In this document: positions 8,861 to 17,251 of the stretch, one piece after another
Numbering within the stretch: position 1 is the first letter of the stretch
How the letters are laid out: each line of letters starts with the position of its first letter
NCBI RefSeq assembly: GCF_018380615.1
Contig: NZ_JAGYVZ010000018.1
Location: forward strand, 1 to 64,000
From: Flavobacterium psychroterrae
GTDB lineage: Bacteria > Bacteroidota > Bacteroidia > Flavobacteriales > Flavobacteriaceae
Length of the DNA: 64,000 bases
Direction of reading: 5' to 3'
The notes under the pieces: generated by a model
The model's input: only the letters and a program-made list of their open reading frames with translations
The model's database searches: none
What the model was told of the DNA's origin: nothing
Program-made: the position numbers and the translations under genes

Positions 8861-9763
8861 ATGGAAATACGTCATTTACGATTAATAAAAGCAATTGTTG
8901 AAGAAGGAAGTATCACTAAGGCGATTGACAAATTGCATTTGACGCAATCAGCGTTGAGCCACCAACTTAAAGAAGCGGAATATCAATTAGGAACGCCCAT
9001 TTTCCTGAGAACGAATAAAAAATTAGTTCTGACCAAAGCCGGTGAAAAAATCTACGAATTGGCAAATGAAATTCTGGACAAACTTTCACAAGCCGAATCT
9101 CAAATCAAGCAAATGGTGTATGGAGAACATGGCGAAATCAGAATTAGCACAGAATGTTTTTCGAGTTATCATTGGCTGCCGCCGGTTTTAAAACAATTTC
9201 ACTTATTATATCCCAATGTCGATTTGAAAATTGTAACCGAAGCAACCCATATTCCTTTACAAAAATTATTAGAAAATGTAATTGATATTGCGATTATAAG
9301 CGATCAAATCAAAGACAATAACATCAAATATATCGAGCTTTTTCAGGATGAAGTTGTAATGGCAGTTTCTGAAAATCATGCCTGGGCAAATAAAAAATAC
9401 GTCGTTGCCGAAGATTTTATCAACGAACATTTATTGATTCATTCTCTTCCGATGGAAACGGTTACAATTCACCAATTTGTTTTGGCTCCAGCCAAGGTAA
9501 CTCCAAAAAAGATCACGCCTTTACCTTTAACCGAAGCTTCTCTGGAAATGGTAAAAGCCGATATGGGCGTAATGTCAATGGCAAAGTGGGCATTGTTACC
9601 ACATTTAAAAAACAATCCAATTAAAGCCATTAAAATTGGGAAGAATGGTTTGAAAAGAAAACACTTTATCGCAATCAGAGAAAATCAGCAATATCCAGAC
9701 TATTTTCATCATTTTATTACCTTTTTACAAAACGAAATCAATCTTCAATGGAATATTCAGTAA
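8861..9763 (+). CDS. LysR-family transcriptional regulator
   Basis: 300 residues. The N-terminal winged helix (about 1-60) has the LysR pattern HLRLIKAIVEEGSITKAIDK and TQSALSHQLKEAEYQLG. A type-2 periplasmic-binding-like effector domain follows (about 90-295). The overall pattern resembles MetR-type regulators (inference). It is transcribed away from the rhodanese gene with a 145-base shared control region, the classic LysR target arrangement, which suggests sulfur-linked regulation. Its 3' end overlaps the following acetyltransferase by 16 bases. Confidence 0.92.
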   Translation: MEIRHLRLIKAIVEEGSITKAIDKLHLTQSALSHQLKEAEYQLGTPIFLRTNKKLVLTKAGEKIYELANEILDKLSQAESQIKQMVYGEHGEIRISTECFSSYHWLPPVLKQFHLLYPNVDLKIVTEATHIPLQKLLENVIDIAIISDQIKDNNIKYIELFQDEVVMAVSENHAWANKKYVVAEDFINEHLLIHSLPMETVTIHQFVLAPAKVTPKKITPLPLTEASLEMVKADMGVMSMAKWALLPHLKNNPIKAIKIGKNGLKRKHFIAIRENQQYPDYFHHFITFLQNEINLQWNIQ

Positions 9764-10197
9764 GAAATTGCCAAGTTTCGGATTTATCTCAACTTGTAAT
9801 TCTATGCCAAAAACACGCTGAATATGAAAAAGCCAATTTTTCTCCGGAAGGAAAAGAAGAAAAATTAAAGGGAGCATTATTTGGTACAAACCCGAAACTC
9901 TATTGTTTAGTAGTTGCTGCAAAAGAGACAATCATTGGTTATGTTTCCTATACGTTTGATTATTCGACCTGGGATGCCGCAAATTTTATGTATATGGATT
10001 GTTTATTTCTCGAAGAAGAAGCAAGAAGTTTCGGAATTGGCGAAATCTTAATCGATAAACTAAAGCAAATCGGAATAGAGAAAAACTGTATTAACATACA
10101 ATGGCAAACGCCACAATTTAACGAAAGAGCGATTAAATTTTACAATAGAATTGGTGCAAAAGGAAAAGATAAAGTTCGATTTACATTAGATTTGTAG
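9748..10197 (+). CDS. GNAT-family N-acetyltransferase
   Basis: 149 residues covering one complete GNAT domain: VRNCQVSDLSQLVILCQKHA at the start, the beta-4/beta-5 region YMDCLFLEEEARSFGIGEIL with the acetyl-CoA pocket, and the C-terminal NERAIKFYNRIGAK. It is cytosolic. The start lies inside the lysR 3' end, which suggests translational coupling. Resemblance is closest to diamine/spermidine-type acetyltransferases (ARSFGIG pyrophosphate loop), but the substrate cannot be told from sequence. Confidence 0.88.
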   Translation: MEYSVRNCQVSDLSQLVILCQKHAEYEKANFSPEGKEEKLKGALFGTNPKLYCLVVAAKETIIGYVSYTFDYSTWDAANFMYMDCLFLEEEARSFGIGEILIDKLKQIGIEKNCINIQWQTPQFNERAIKFYNRIGAKGKDKVRFTLDL

Positions 10198-10211
10198 CAA
10201 ACAATTCTTTA

Positions 10212-10318
10212 AAAAAATAATCTCGCAAAGGCGCTAAGACGCAAAGTTTTTTCGTAATTTTTGTCAATGTATAAACTTTGAACCTTTGTAACTTAGCATC
10301 TCTGAACCTTAAAAAACA
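10212..10318. repeat. Dispersed (AAAGGTTC / CTAAG) intergenic repeat
   Basis: It contains gcaaaggcgctaagacgc and then, in inverted sense, aactttgaacctttgtaac with a gctaagtt-type piece. The same words recur at 12630-12670, 18862-18905, 41018-41095, 51150-51221 and 52424-52460. It fills the gap up to the start codon of the next gene. Confidence 0.55.
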
Positions 10319-11143
10319 ATGACACAAATAAGCATCTTAGGCTGTGGATGGCTCGGTTTGCCTTTAGCCAAAAAATTAATTGGAAAAGGATATTCGGTAA
10401 ACGGATCTACAACTACTCAAAATAAACTTTCAATTTTAGAAAGCGCTGGAATAAATCCGTTTTTGGTTGCGCTTGAAAGCGAAAGTATTACAGAAAGTAT
10501 AAAGGATTTTTTAGACAAAAGTGACATATTAATTATCGATATTCCGCCGAAATTGCGAGGTAATAATGCTGATTCGGAAAATTCTTTGAGAAAGATTTTC
10601 GTGGATAAAATCGATAATTTGATTCCGTTTATAGAAAAATCGACGGTAAAAAAAGTACTTTTTGTAAGCTCAACTTCTGTTTATGGAGATGAAAACGGAA
10701 TTATTACGGAAGAAACTATTCCGAATCCGGAAACTGAAAGCGGAAAGCAATTACTTTTATCTGAAGCAATTCTTCAAGAAAATGAAAATTTTGAAACTAC
10801 AATTCTGCGTTTTGGTGGATTAATTGGCGAAGATCGTCATCCGGTGAAGTTTCTGGCAGGAAAAGAAAACCTCGAAAATCCAGACGCGCCTGTAAATTTA
10901 ATTCATCAAAAAGATTGTATTTTTATCATTGAACAAATCATAAATCAGTCAAAATGGAATGACGTTTTTAATGCCGTTGCGCCTTTTCATCCTACAAGAC
11001 AAGATTATTACACTCAAAAAGCACAAGAACAAAACCTGATTTCACCAAAATTCACCGTTGAAAAATCAAATATCAAAAAGACTATTTCAAGCAATAAGGT
11101 TGAAAACATTTTGAGTTATCAATTTGACCTGGACGTTTATTGA
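10319..11143 (+). CDS. SDR-type NAD(P)-binding protein (YeeZ-like)
   Basis: 274 residues. A Rossmann fold opens with ISILGCGWLGLPLAKKL, an Gly-x-Gly-x-x-Gly dinucleotide loop. The segment VLFVSSTSVYGDENG matches the extended-SDR strand that carries the catalytic Ser/Thr. Tyr-x-x-x-Lys is not clear, so it may be an atypical SDR with little redox activity. Length and layout resemble E. coli YeeZ, whose function is not established. It is cytosolic and probably monocistronic. Confidence 0.85.
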   Translation: MTQISILGCGWLGLPLAKKLIGKGYSVNGSTTTQNKLSILESAGINPFLVALESESITESIKDFLDKSDILIIDIPPKLRGNNADSENSLRKIFVDKIDNLIPFIEKSTVKKVLFVSSTSVYGDENGIITEETIPNPETESGKQLLLSEAILQENENFETTILRFGGLIGEDRHPVKFLAGKENLENPDAPVNLIHQKDCIFIIEQIINQSKWNDVFNAVAPFHPTRQDYYTQKAQEQNLISPKFTVEKSNIKKTISSNKVENILSYQFDLDVY

Positions 11144-11221
11144 ACCATCTAAGTTCATGTAAACTGTTTTTGTTAAACTTTGCGTAAGACCTTTATAAAT
11201 TTACACCACAATCCAAGAAAA

Positions 11222-11255
11222 CTTAAATTTACTTATATAACTTATATAGTTAAAA
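11222..11255. repeat. Dispersed repeat CTTAAATTTACTTATATAACT
   Basis: A 21-base word at 11222-11242 is identical, in inverted sense, to 59166-59186 between hemA and hemC. It is followed here by a CTTATATAG partial repeat. It lies 50 bases upstream of ogt. Confidence 0.6.
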
Positions 11256-11292
11256 CAAAAACTTATCGAACTTTACCATTCAATCAAAAACC

Positions 11293-11769
11293 ATGGAAAC
11301 AGTTTATATAAATTCGCCTTTAGGAATCACCAAAATTGTTGGAGACGAAGATGGAGTTACTGTAATCTCTGTTTCAGATGTGGGCACAGATGAAATTTCT
11401 GGGGAAATTCCGGAAGTTTTAAAAGAAGCTGTTTTGCAACTTCAGGAATATTTCTACAAAAAAAGGACTGATTTTGATTTTAAACTAAACCCAAAAGGAA
11501 CTGAATTTCAGCAAAAAGTATGGAAATCTCTATTAGAAATTCCGTACGGAAGAACTATCAGCTATATGGATCAAACTAAAAAGTTGGGTGATGTGAAAGC
11601 GATTCGGGCTGTTGCATCTGCCAATGGTAAAAATCCGTTATGGATTGTGGTTCCTTGTCATCGTGTTATAGGCACAAATGGATCGTTGACGGGTTATGCC
11701 GGAGGATTATTCCGTAAAAAATGGTTAATTGAACATGAAAACCCAACAAACCAACAAAGTTTGTTTTAG
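11293..11769 (+). CDS. ogt: Methylated-DNA--protein-cysteine S-methyltransferase
   Basis: 158 residues. The methyl-acceptor Cys122 lies in the invariant PCHRV motif, preceded by the Arg finger region (KAIRAVASANGKNP) and helix-turn-helix YGRTISYMDQTKKLG. It removes O6-alkyl groups from guanine in a suicide reaction. Length fits the short Ogt type without an Ada regulatory domain. It precedes a 3'-5' exonuclease and an AlkZ-like protein, so the region gathers DNA-maintenance genes, although about 130-base gaps argue against one tight operon. Confidence 0.95.
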   Translation: METVYINSPLGITKIVGDEDGVTVISVSDVGTDEISGEIPEVLKEAVLQLQEYFYKKRTDFDFKLNPKGTEFQQKVWKSLLEIPYGRTISYMDQTKKLGDVKAIRAVASANGKNPLWIVVPCHRVIGTNGSLTGYAGGLFRKKWLIEHENPTNQQSLF

Positions 11770-11906
11770 TTTTTCGCCACTAACTTCACGAATTACCACA
11801 AATTAAAATTATAGCTTTATATTTACAAAATACTTAATTTTAGTGTAATCTTTTTTAACACAATCAATTCATGCTATCTGTGTAATTTGTGTTTAAACAT
11901 ATAATA

Positions 11907-12620
11907 ATGATTGAAAAAATAAACCTCAACAATATTTTATTTCTTGATATAGAAACGGTTCCTGAAGAGGAAAATTTTAATTCGCTTGACGCGGAAATGC
12001 AAACACTTTGGGATCTTAAAACGCAATATCAGCGAAAAGAAGATTTTACGCCTGAAGAATTTTACGAACGCGCCGGAATTTGGGCAGAATTTGGAAAAAT
12101 CATCTGTATTTCGGTTGGATACTTTACGATTAAAGGTGATATTCGGAATTTTCGCGTGACTTCGTTTTTTGGTGATGAAAAAAAGATTCTGAAGGATTTT
12201 AATAATTTACTGAACAATCATTACAATCAACCTCAACACTTGTTGTGCGGACATAATGCAAAGGAATTTGACATTCCGTTTATCGCCCGTCGCATGATCA
12301 TCAATCAAATCGCAATTCCTGAAAAACTGAATTTATTTGGTAAAAAGCCTTGGGAAATTCCACATTTAGATACTTTAGAATTATGGAAGTTTGGCGATTA
12401 TAAACATTTCACTTCTTTAAAGCTATTGACTAAGATTCTCGGTGTTCCATCGCCAAAAGGCGATATTGACGGAAGTCAGGTTGGACATGTTTATTATGTC
12501 GAGAAAGATATTGATAGAATTGTTACTTATTGTGAAAAAGATACGATTGCCGTGGCTCAGGTTTTTTTGCGTTTACGTCGTGAAGATTTATTGATTGATG
12601 ATGAAATTATTCATGTATAG
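11907..12620 (+). CDS. PolB-like 3'-5' exonuclease
   Basis: 237 residues from ATG 11907; the frame also allows a GTG 18 bases upstream. DnaQ/RNase H fold with Exo I at ILFLDIETVPEE (Asp14, Glu16), Exo II at LLCGHNAKEFDIPFI and Exo III around VTYCEKDTIAVAQVF. This is the predicted exonuclease family related to the proofreading domain of DNA polymerase B (PF10108-like). All four acidic residues appear present, so it should be active on DNA. It is not fused to a polymerase. It lies between ogt and an AlkZ-like gene. Confidence 0.88.
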   Translation: MIEKINLNNILFLDIETVPEEENFNSLDAEMQTLWDLKTQYQRKEDFTPEEFYERAGIWAEFGKIICISVGYFTIKGDIRNFRVTSFFGDEKKILKDFNNLLNNHYNQPQHLLCGHNAKEFDIPFIARRMIINQIAIPEKLNLFGKKPWEIPHLDTLELWKFGDYKHFTSLKLLTKILGVPSPKGDIDGSQVGHVYYVEKDIDRIVTYCEKDTIAVAQVFLRLRREDLLIDDEIIHV

Positions 12621-12629
12621 TTTTTTTTT

Positions 12630-12670
12630 AGAGGTACAAAGGTTCAAAGTTGCAAAGGTTCAGAGGTTAA
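12630..12670. repeat. Dispersed AAAGGTTCAAAGTTGC repeat
   Basis: The 25-base word aaaggttcaaagttgcaaag plus gttca at 12638-12662 is identical to 41020-41044. Confidence 0.65.
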
Positions 12671-12697
12671 ACATATAGGTTTTTATTTTTTTAGAAA

Positions 12698-13774
12698 ATG
12701 ACACATCAGGAAATATCTCCTCATCGACTTGCTTCACAAAAGCTTTATAAAACAAGCCCGAGTTCACCGCAAGAAATTGTACGCCATTTAGGCGCCATGC
12801 AAGCTCAGGATTATGCAATGGCAAAATGGGCGATTGGTTCTCGATGTGATGCTTCTGAGACAGCAATTGAGGAAGCTATAAATTCGGCACAAATTATCAG
12901 AACTCATATTCTTAGACCAACATGGCATTTTGTTTCGTCTGAAGATATTTATTGGATGTTGGATTTATCTGCTCCACAAGTCAAACGTATTATTATTTCA
13001 GAAACCAAAAAATATGGTTATGATGAAAAACAATTTGACAATATTAATTCAAATATCGAAAAAATACTAGCAGGAAATAATTATTTGACACGTAATGAAA
13101 TCATGCAGGAATTGACTATTAGAAAGGTTCCCGGTGGATCTTATTTAAGTCCTGTGCTTATTATGATGTATGCAGAATTAGATGGTTTGGTGTGCAATGG
13201 AAAAATGAAAGGAAAAAAAAATACATACGCCTTATTAGAAGAAAGAGTTCCTAAACCAAAAACCAAATTAACGAAAGAAGAAGGTCTTGCAAAATTAACC
13301 AAACGCTACTTCGAAAGCCACGGTCCTGCTACACTTCTCGACTTTTCGTGGTGGTCTGGTTTTCCGCCTACAACTTGCAAAATCGTCATTAATGCACTAG
13401 AGTTGCAATTGAATTCTGTTGAAATTGATGGCCAAATGTATTGGTTTGGAAATCAAATTCACGATGAAACCAACTTCCGCGAAAGCGTACATTTTCTTCC
13501 TGCTTTTGATGAAATTCTCATTTCTTATAAAAGCCGTGAAGCTTCTATTTTAATGGAACACCAATCGAAAGCTTTCACTAATAATGGAATCTTTAAACCA
13601 ATTATTCTGGAAAATGGAAAAGTTATCGGAACCTGGAAAAGAACTATCAAAAAAGATCACGCGAAAATAGAAACACAATTTTTTAATGAAACCGAATCAT
13701 CAAAAAAAGAAATTTTATTTGATGGTATTAAGGCTTTCGAGAATTATTTGGAAATGAAAATTATTATTGAATAA
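12698..13774 (+). CDS. HTH_42 winged-helix protein, AlkZ/YcaQ-like DNA glycosylase candidate
   Basis: 358 residues of the HTH_42 family (PF06224). The N-terminus holds the signature HLGAMQAQDYAMAKWAIGSR; Gln35-Ala36-Gln37 match the catalytic Q-x-Q motif of Streptomyces AlkZ, which unhooks azinomycin crosslinks. The IIRTHILRPTWHFVS segment is the usual second conserved block. It may be a monofunctional glycosylase for bulky or crosslinked purines (inference). The neighbours ogt and a 3'-5' exonuclease fit a repair role. Cytosolic; own gene with a short upstream repeat. Confidence 0.82.
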   Translation: MTHQEISPHRLASQKLYKTSPSSPQEIVRHLGAMQAQDYAMAKWAIGSRCDASETAIEEAINSAQIIRTHILRPTWHFVSSEDIYWMLDLSAPQVKRIIISETKKYGYDEKQFDNINSNIEKILAGNNYLTRNEIMQELTIRKVPGGSYLSPVLIMMYAELDGLVCNGKMKGKKNTYALLEERVPKPKTKLTKEEGLAKLTKRYFESHGPATLLDFSWWSGFPPTTCKIVINALELQLNSVEIDGQMYWFGNQIHDETNFRESVHFLPAFDEILISYKSREASILMEHQSKAFTNNGIFKPIILENGKVIGTWKRTIKKDHAKIETQFFNETESSKKEILFDGIKAFENYLEMKIIIE

Positions 13775-13796
13775 TATCATGTTTTGTGAATATTTA

Positions 13797-13940
13797 TACC
13801 GCTCCTATGGAGCTCTTTATAACGAACCGTATATATTTTCTATAAGTATAACGCCCTTCCAAGGCTTAAAAAACTCCGCTAGGAGTGTAATATTTATAAA
13901 ACATTAATAGGTCATTAGTTTTAAGCCCCAGCAGGGCAAC
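13797..13940. repeat. REP-like hairpin cluster
   Basis: Three short hairpins occur in the 311-base gap before the SpmAB gene: GCTCC-tat-GGAGC (13801-13813), ACTCC-gcta-GGAGT (13873-13886) and GCCC-cagca-GGGC (13925-13937). They are spaced by AT-rich DNA. No gene is seen in this gap. Size and spacing resemble the RAYT-flanking clusters at 15.6 and 16.3 kb, although the sequence differs. Confidence 0.6.
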
Positions 13941-14085
13941 ATATTAATAAATTTATTATGAAATAGAATCGGGACAATTTTAATTTGATGACTGAAAATA
14001 CAATTTGGATCAATACTTCTTTTTCGATATCAAAATCGTTATGCATTTTATCTCTAAATAATTACATTTACAAAAAATTAGCATT

Positions 14086-15525
14086 ATGGTATTAAGTAGA
14101 TTTTGGTTAACGATTTTTATCTCTTCGATTGTCTTTATTGTGGTCAGTTTATTTACTGCCAATACTTATACTATTGATTCTGTAATAAATGGAAAGAAAG
14201 ACGATCCTATTTTAGTTTCTGAAAAATATATCGATGAACTTCCTGCTTTTATAAAAGACAGCATCAAAAAGGCACCGGATCAAAGTATGATTATCAATCG
14301 TGATACTCTTAATTCTGATACTACATACGTTTATAAAAATAAAACGGTAAAGATTTTCAGTGGTCTTCAAAAATCTGATGGTTTATTACCTACTTGTAAA
14401 AGTACTTTGGTCGATTTAATCTTACCACTTATTGCTTATCTGGCTTTCTTTTGCGGATTAATGGAACTTTTAATTATTTCCGGAGCATCGGGAAAATTAG
14501 CTAAAGTATTGAGTCCGGTATTTGTAAAGGTTTTTCCGAGTATTCCCGAAAATCATCCTTCTATATCTTATATGACTTTAAACTTTGCTGCCAATTTCCT
14601 CGGATTAGATTCGGCTGCAACACCATTTGGACTTAAAGCTATGGAAAGTTTACAGGAAATAAATCCGGATAAAGACAGAGCAAGTGATGCTCAGATTATG
14701 TTTATGTGTCTGCATGCTTCTGGATTAACATTAATTGCGACTTCAATTATTGGATATCGCGCTGCTGCTAATGCCACTAATCCTGCTGATGTTATGCTTC
14801 CGTGTATCATTACCTCTTTCATTGGTACTATAGCAGCTTTTCTAATCGTGGGAATTAAACAAAAAATCAATTTTAAGAGTGCTTCTCTTCTTATCGTATT
14901 AATGGGATTAATTGCCGCCATTGTTGGACTTTTGATGTATGTAAACCATTTGGATATCATTGGAAAAAATTATTTTACTTCTAATCTTTCAGGATTAATA
15001 TTGATTGGAATTATTGCATTCACCTTGATTTTCTCCTTTAAAAATGAAAAGAAATTTACTGATGCAAATACAACTGTTTTTGACACTTTTGTAGTTGGTG
15101 CAAACAATGGTGTTAAAACCGGAGTGACTATTTTTCCTTATGTATTGGGAATGTTGGTTGCTATTTCTTTATTCAGAAACAGTGGTTTATTCGAAATTAT
15201 TAGTGATGGAATCGCATTTGTTTTTTCGAATATGGGTGTAAGTAAAGAAATTACAAACGCATTACCTGTAGCAATGCTTCGTCCTTTTAGTTCTGCTGGT
15301 TCTCGCGGGTTTTTAATTGATTCTATGAATACATTTGGTGCAGATTCTTTAACTGCAAGATTGAGCAGTATTTTTCAATGCAGCGCCGAAAGTACTTTTT
15401 ATGTAATTGCAGTTTACTTTGGTTCTATTAATATCAAAAATACGCGTTACGCTTTAGGCACAATGCTTTTGGTGGATCTTATTTGTGTTATTACGGCGAT
15501 TTTTGTGGCTACTTGGTTTTTTTAA
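14086..15525 (+). CDS. SpmA/SpmB-type nucleoside-recognition (Gate) membrane protein fusion
   Basis: 479 residues, with about ten hydrophobic helices. The N-terminal membrane anchor (8-26) is followed by a polar segment of about 80 residues, then two Gate-type halves (about 110-260 and 330-479). The first half carries NFAANFLGLDSAATPFGLKA, the SpmA hallmark. The second carries GANNGVKTGVTIFPYVLGML and AMLRPFSSAGSRGFL, the SpmB hallmark. In Bacillus the two are separate proteins needed for spore-core dehydration; in non-sporeformers the fused form is probably a transporter of unknown substrate. Own transcription unit. Confidence 0.88.
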   Translation: MVLSRFWLTIFISSIVFIVVSLFTANTYTIDSVINGKKDDPILVSEKYIDELPAFIKDSIKKAPDQSMIINRDTLNSDTTYVYKNKTVKIFSGLQKSDGLLPTCKSTLVDLILPLIAYLAFFCGLMELLIISGASGKLAKVLSPVFVKVFPSIPENHPSISYMTLNFAANFLGLDSAATPFGLKAMESLQEINPDKDRASDAQIMFMCLHASGLTLIATSIIGYRAAANATNPADVMLPCIITSFIGTIAAFLIVGIKQKINFKSASLLIVLMGLIAAIVGLLMYVNHLDIIGKNYFTSNLSGLILIGIIAFTLIFSFKNEKKFTDANTTVFDTFVVGANNGVKTGVTIFPYVLGMLVAISLFRNSGLFEIISDGIAFVFSNMGVSKEITNALPVAMLRPFSSAGSRGFLIDSMNTFGADSLTARLSSIFQCSAESTFYVIAVYFGSINIKNTRYALGTMLLVDLICVITAIFVATWFF

Positions 15526-15550
15526 AAATCTAATTCTTTACGTAAAAAAA

Positions 15551-15719
15551 CTGGACTGAAGTCCAGCCCTACAATATTGGGCGAGCCGATGGCTCTTTAT
15601 TTAGAGTTCTTGAAAACTGTTATTTTGTAAAACCGGACTCCTTGCAGATTTATATATGAGCCGAGCCAATGAAAGTTCCGGAGGAACGGTTTATTTTGTA
15701 GAGCTGGACTTCAGTCCAG
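15551..15719. repeat. Left REP cluster flanking the RAYT gene
   Basis: The order is CTGGACT-ga-AGTCCAG (15551-15566) followed by CCCTAC; GAGCC-gat-GGCTC (15583-15595); GTTCC-gga-GGAAC (15675-15687); then GTAG (15698-15701) and CTGGACT-tc-AGTCCAG (15704-15719). The outer units are inverted copies, each with a GTAG tetranucleotide beside the hairpin foot, as in REP/BIME elements. Confidence 0.85.
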
Positions 15720-15806
15720 TTTATATGCGAAAAATATTTTCAATAATTTTGTAAGAATATTTTGTATTATTGTAGTGATCTAAATCATAAATAATGCACA
15801 ATTAAA

Positions 15807-16268
15807 ATGTCAAATACATATCATCAGGTTTACATTCAGGTAGTTTTTGCAGTAAAATACAGAGAAGCAGTTATTTCTAGTGAATGTAAATCACAAATAT
15901 TAAGTGTTATAGGAAATCTAATAAATGAATCGGGTTGCAAAACAATAATTGTAAATGGAACTGAGGATCATGTTCATTGCTTTTTAGGTTTAAAACCGAC
16001 TATTTCTATTTCGGAATTAATGAAAAGTGTAAAAGGAAAATCATCGAGATTTATTAATGAACATCAATTAACAAAATATAAATTTGAATGGCAGGAAGGA
16101 TATGGTGTTTTTTCATACAGTCAATCTCATATTGATGCTGTTTATAAATACATTGCCAATCAGGAAGAACATCATAAAAAACAAAATTTCAAAGATGAAT
16201 ATTTATCTTTTTTGAATAAATTCAATATCAAATTTGATGAAAGACATGTTTTTGAAAATTTAATTTAA
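15807..16268 (+). CDS. REP-associated tyrosine transposase (RAYT), IS200/IS605-like
   Basis: 153 residues, the size of a single-domain Y1 HUH transposase. His55-Val-His57 (DHVHCF) is the HUH metal motif. The nucleophile is probably Tyr115 in AVYKYIANQEEHH, and the WQEGYGVFSYS strand precedes it as in IS200-type enzymes. It is expected to bind and nick single-stranded REP hairpins near GTAG. It is flanked at both sides by the same REP cluster, so the gene looks like a REP-maintaining domesticated transposase rather than a free IS: there is no tnpB and no simple IS200 ends. It appears intact. Confidence 0.88.
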   Translation: MSNTYHQVYIQVVFAVKYREAVISSECKSQILSVIGNLINESGCKTIIVNGTEDHVHCFLGLKPTISISELMKSVKGKSSRFINEHQLTKYKFEWQEGYGVFSYSQSHIDAVYKYIANQEEHHKKQNFKDEYLSFLNKFNIKFDERHVFENLI

Positions 16269-16274
16269 TCAAAA

Positions 16275-16373
16275 CTGGACTGAAGTCCAGCCCTACAATA
16301 TGATCGAGCCGATGGCTCTTTTTGTAGAGTTCCGGAGGAACAATTTATATTGTAGAGCTGGACTTCAGTCCAG
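16275..16373. repeat. Right REP cluster flanking the RAYT gene
   Basis: It repeats the left cluster in the same order and orientation but more compactly: CTGGACT-ga-AGTCCAG (16275-16290) with CCCTAC, GAGCC-gat-GGCTC (16306-16318), GTAG (16324-16327) with GTTCC-gga-GGAAC (16329-16341), and GTAG (16352-16355) with CTGGACT-tc-AGTCCAG (16358-16373). It begins 6 bases after the RAYT stop. Confidence 0.88.
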
Positions 16374-16450
16374 TTTAACAAAACAATTATATTATAACGC
16401 CGGATTTCAATACCATTTAACATATACAAACAATACACAAATACCACATA

Positions 16451-17182
16451 ATGAAATTACAAGCCCTTATAATTTTATGCCTTCTAATTGGTTGTCAAAA
16501 ACCCAAACCAGAAAACCAAATAGCTGCAGCAACTCCTTCAACTAAAACAGAAGAAATTGTTGCAAAACAAGAAAGCTTTCTAAAAACCGATACAATTTCT
16601 ATTTCTGAAGATGTTGAAACCTATAAAAGCAATTATGTTCTGGCGCATCTTTTAGAGCAAAAAGTAGATAAAGACAGTGTTGTAACGGCAAAATACAGAC
16701 TTGATTTTTATGAGAATAAAACCAAAACTGCTTCATCAAAACTTACCATTAAAGGAATCGAAAAAGGATCAGAATGGGGAATTATCTACGGATTGAATAC
16801 AGAAACTGAAAAAAGTTCTTCCTTTATTCAAGTCCGTTTTGGATATCCTGCCTGTGGTTATATGCAAAACAACTATTTATACTATTTAAAAAATAGTGAT
16901 GTGCAACTTGTACATGAATGGTATAACATTTCTGACAGTGGTTGGGGAAACTGGGTTGAATTTGAAAGACCAACATCAAAAGCCAATACCGAATCGTTTT
17001 ATTGTAAAACAGTTTCTTTTGAGCCTGATGATAATGACGAGAACATGGGAACAGTTAAACATTCGGATTCTACAGTTTTTCGCTTAAGCGGAAATCGCTG
17101 GAAAAGTCAATTACTTTCGACAAAAGACAAGGCTTATTTTGAGAAAAGAATGTCTTTTGATGAGTTTCATAAACAAGAGTAA
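16451..17182 (+). CDS. Lipoprotein of unknown function
   Basis: 243 residues. The lipoprotein signal peptide MKLQALIILCLLIGC places the lipidated Cys at position 15. A low-complexity linker (16-60) leads to a globular region with several Trp and Cys residues (for example RFGYPACGYM and SDSGWGNWVEFERP). I recognise no domain. The -GC-Q-K- context does not match the flavobacterial surface-export signal clearly, so a periplasm-facing location is likely (inference). It follows the RAYT/REP cassette and precedes fumarase. Confidence 0.8.
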   Translation: MKLQALIILCLLIGCQKPKPENQIAAATPSTKTEEIVAKQESFLKTDTISISEDVETYKSNYVLAHLLEQKVDKDSVVTAKYRLDFYENKTKTASSKLTIKGIEKGSEWGIIYGLNTETEKSSSFIQVRFGYPACGYMQNNYLYYLKNSDVQLVHEWYNISDSGWGNWVEFERPTSKANTESFYCKTVSFEPDDNDENMGTVKHSDSTVFRLSGNRWKSQLLSTKDKAYFEKRMSFDEFHKQE

Positions 17183-17229
17183 ACGCTATAACATAGCTTA
17201 TTCAAATTCTTTCTTAGGGAAATAATTTT

Positions 17230-17237
17230 TAACTTTG
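17230..17237 (+). promoter_or_regulatory. Bacteroidota -7 element (TAACTTTG) of the fumarase gene
   Basis: Perfect TAnnTTTG match 14 bases before the fumarase ATG, implying a very short leader. The -33 element is not clear. Confidence 0.55.
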
Positions 17238-17251
17238 TCAAAAACAAAGAA

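Noticed and set aside
16265..16545. Open frames over the right REP cluster
   Set aside because: They read through hairpin repeat DNA and partly overlap the lipoprotein start; not genes.
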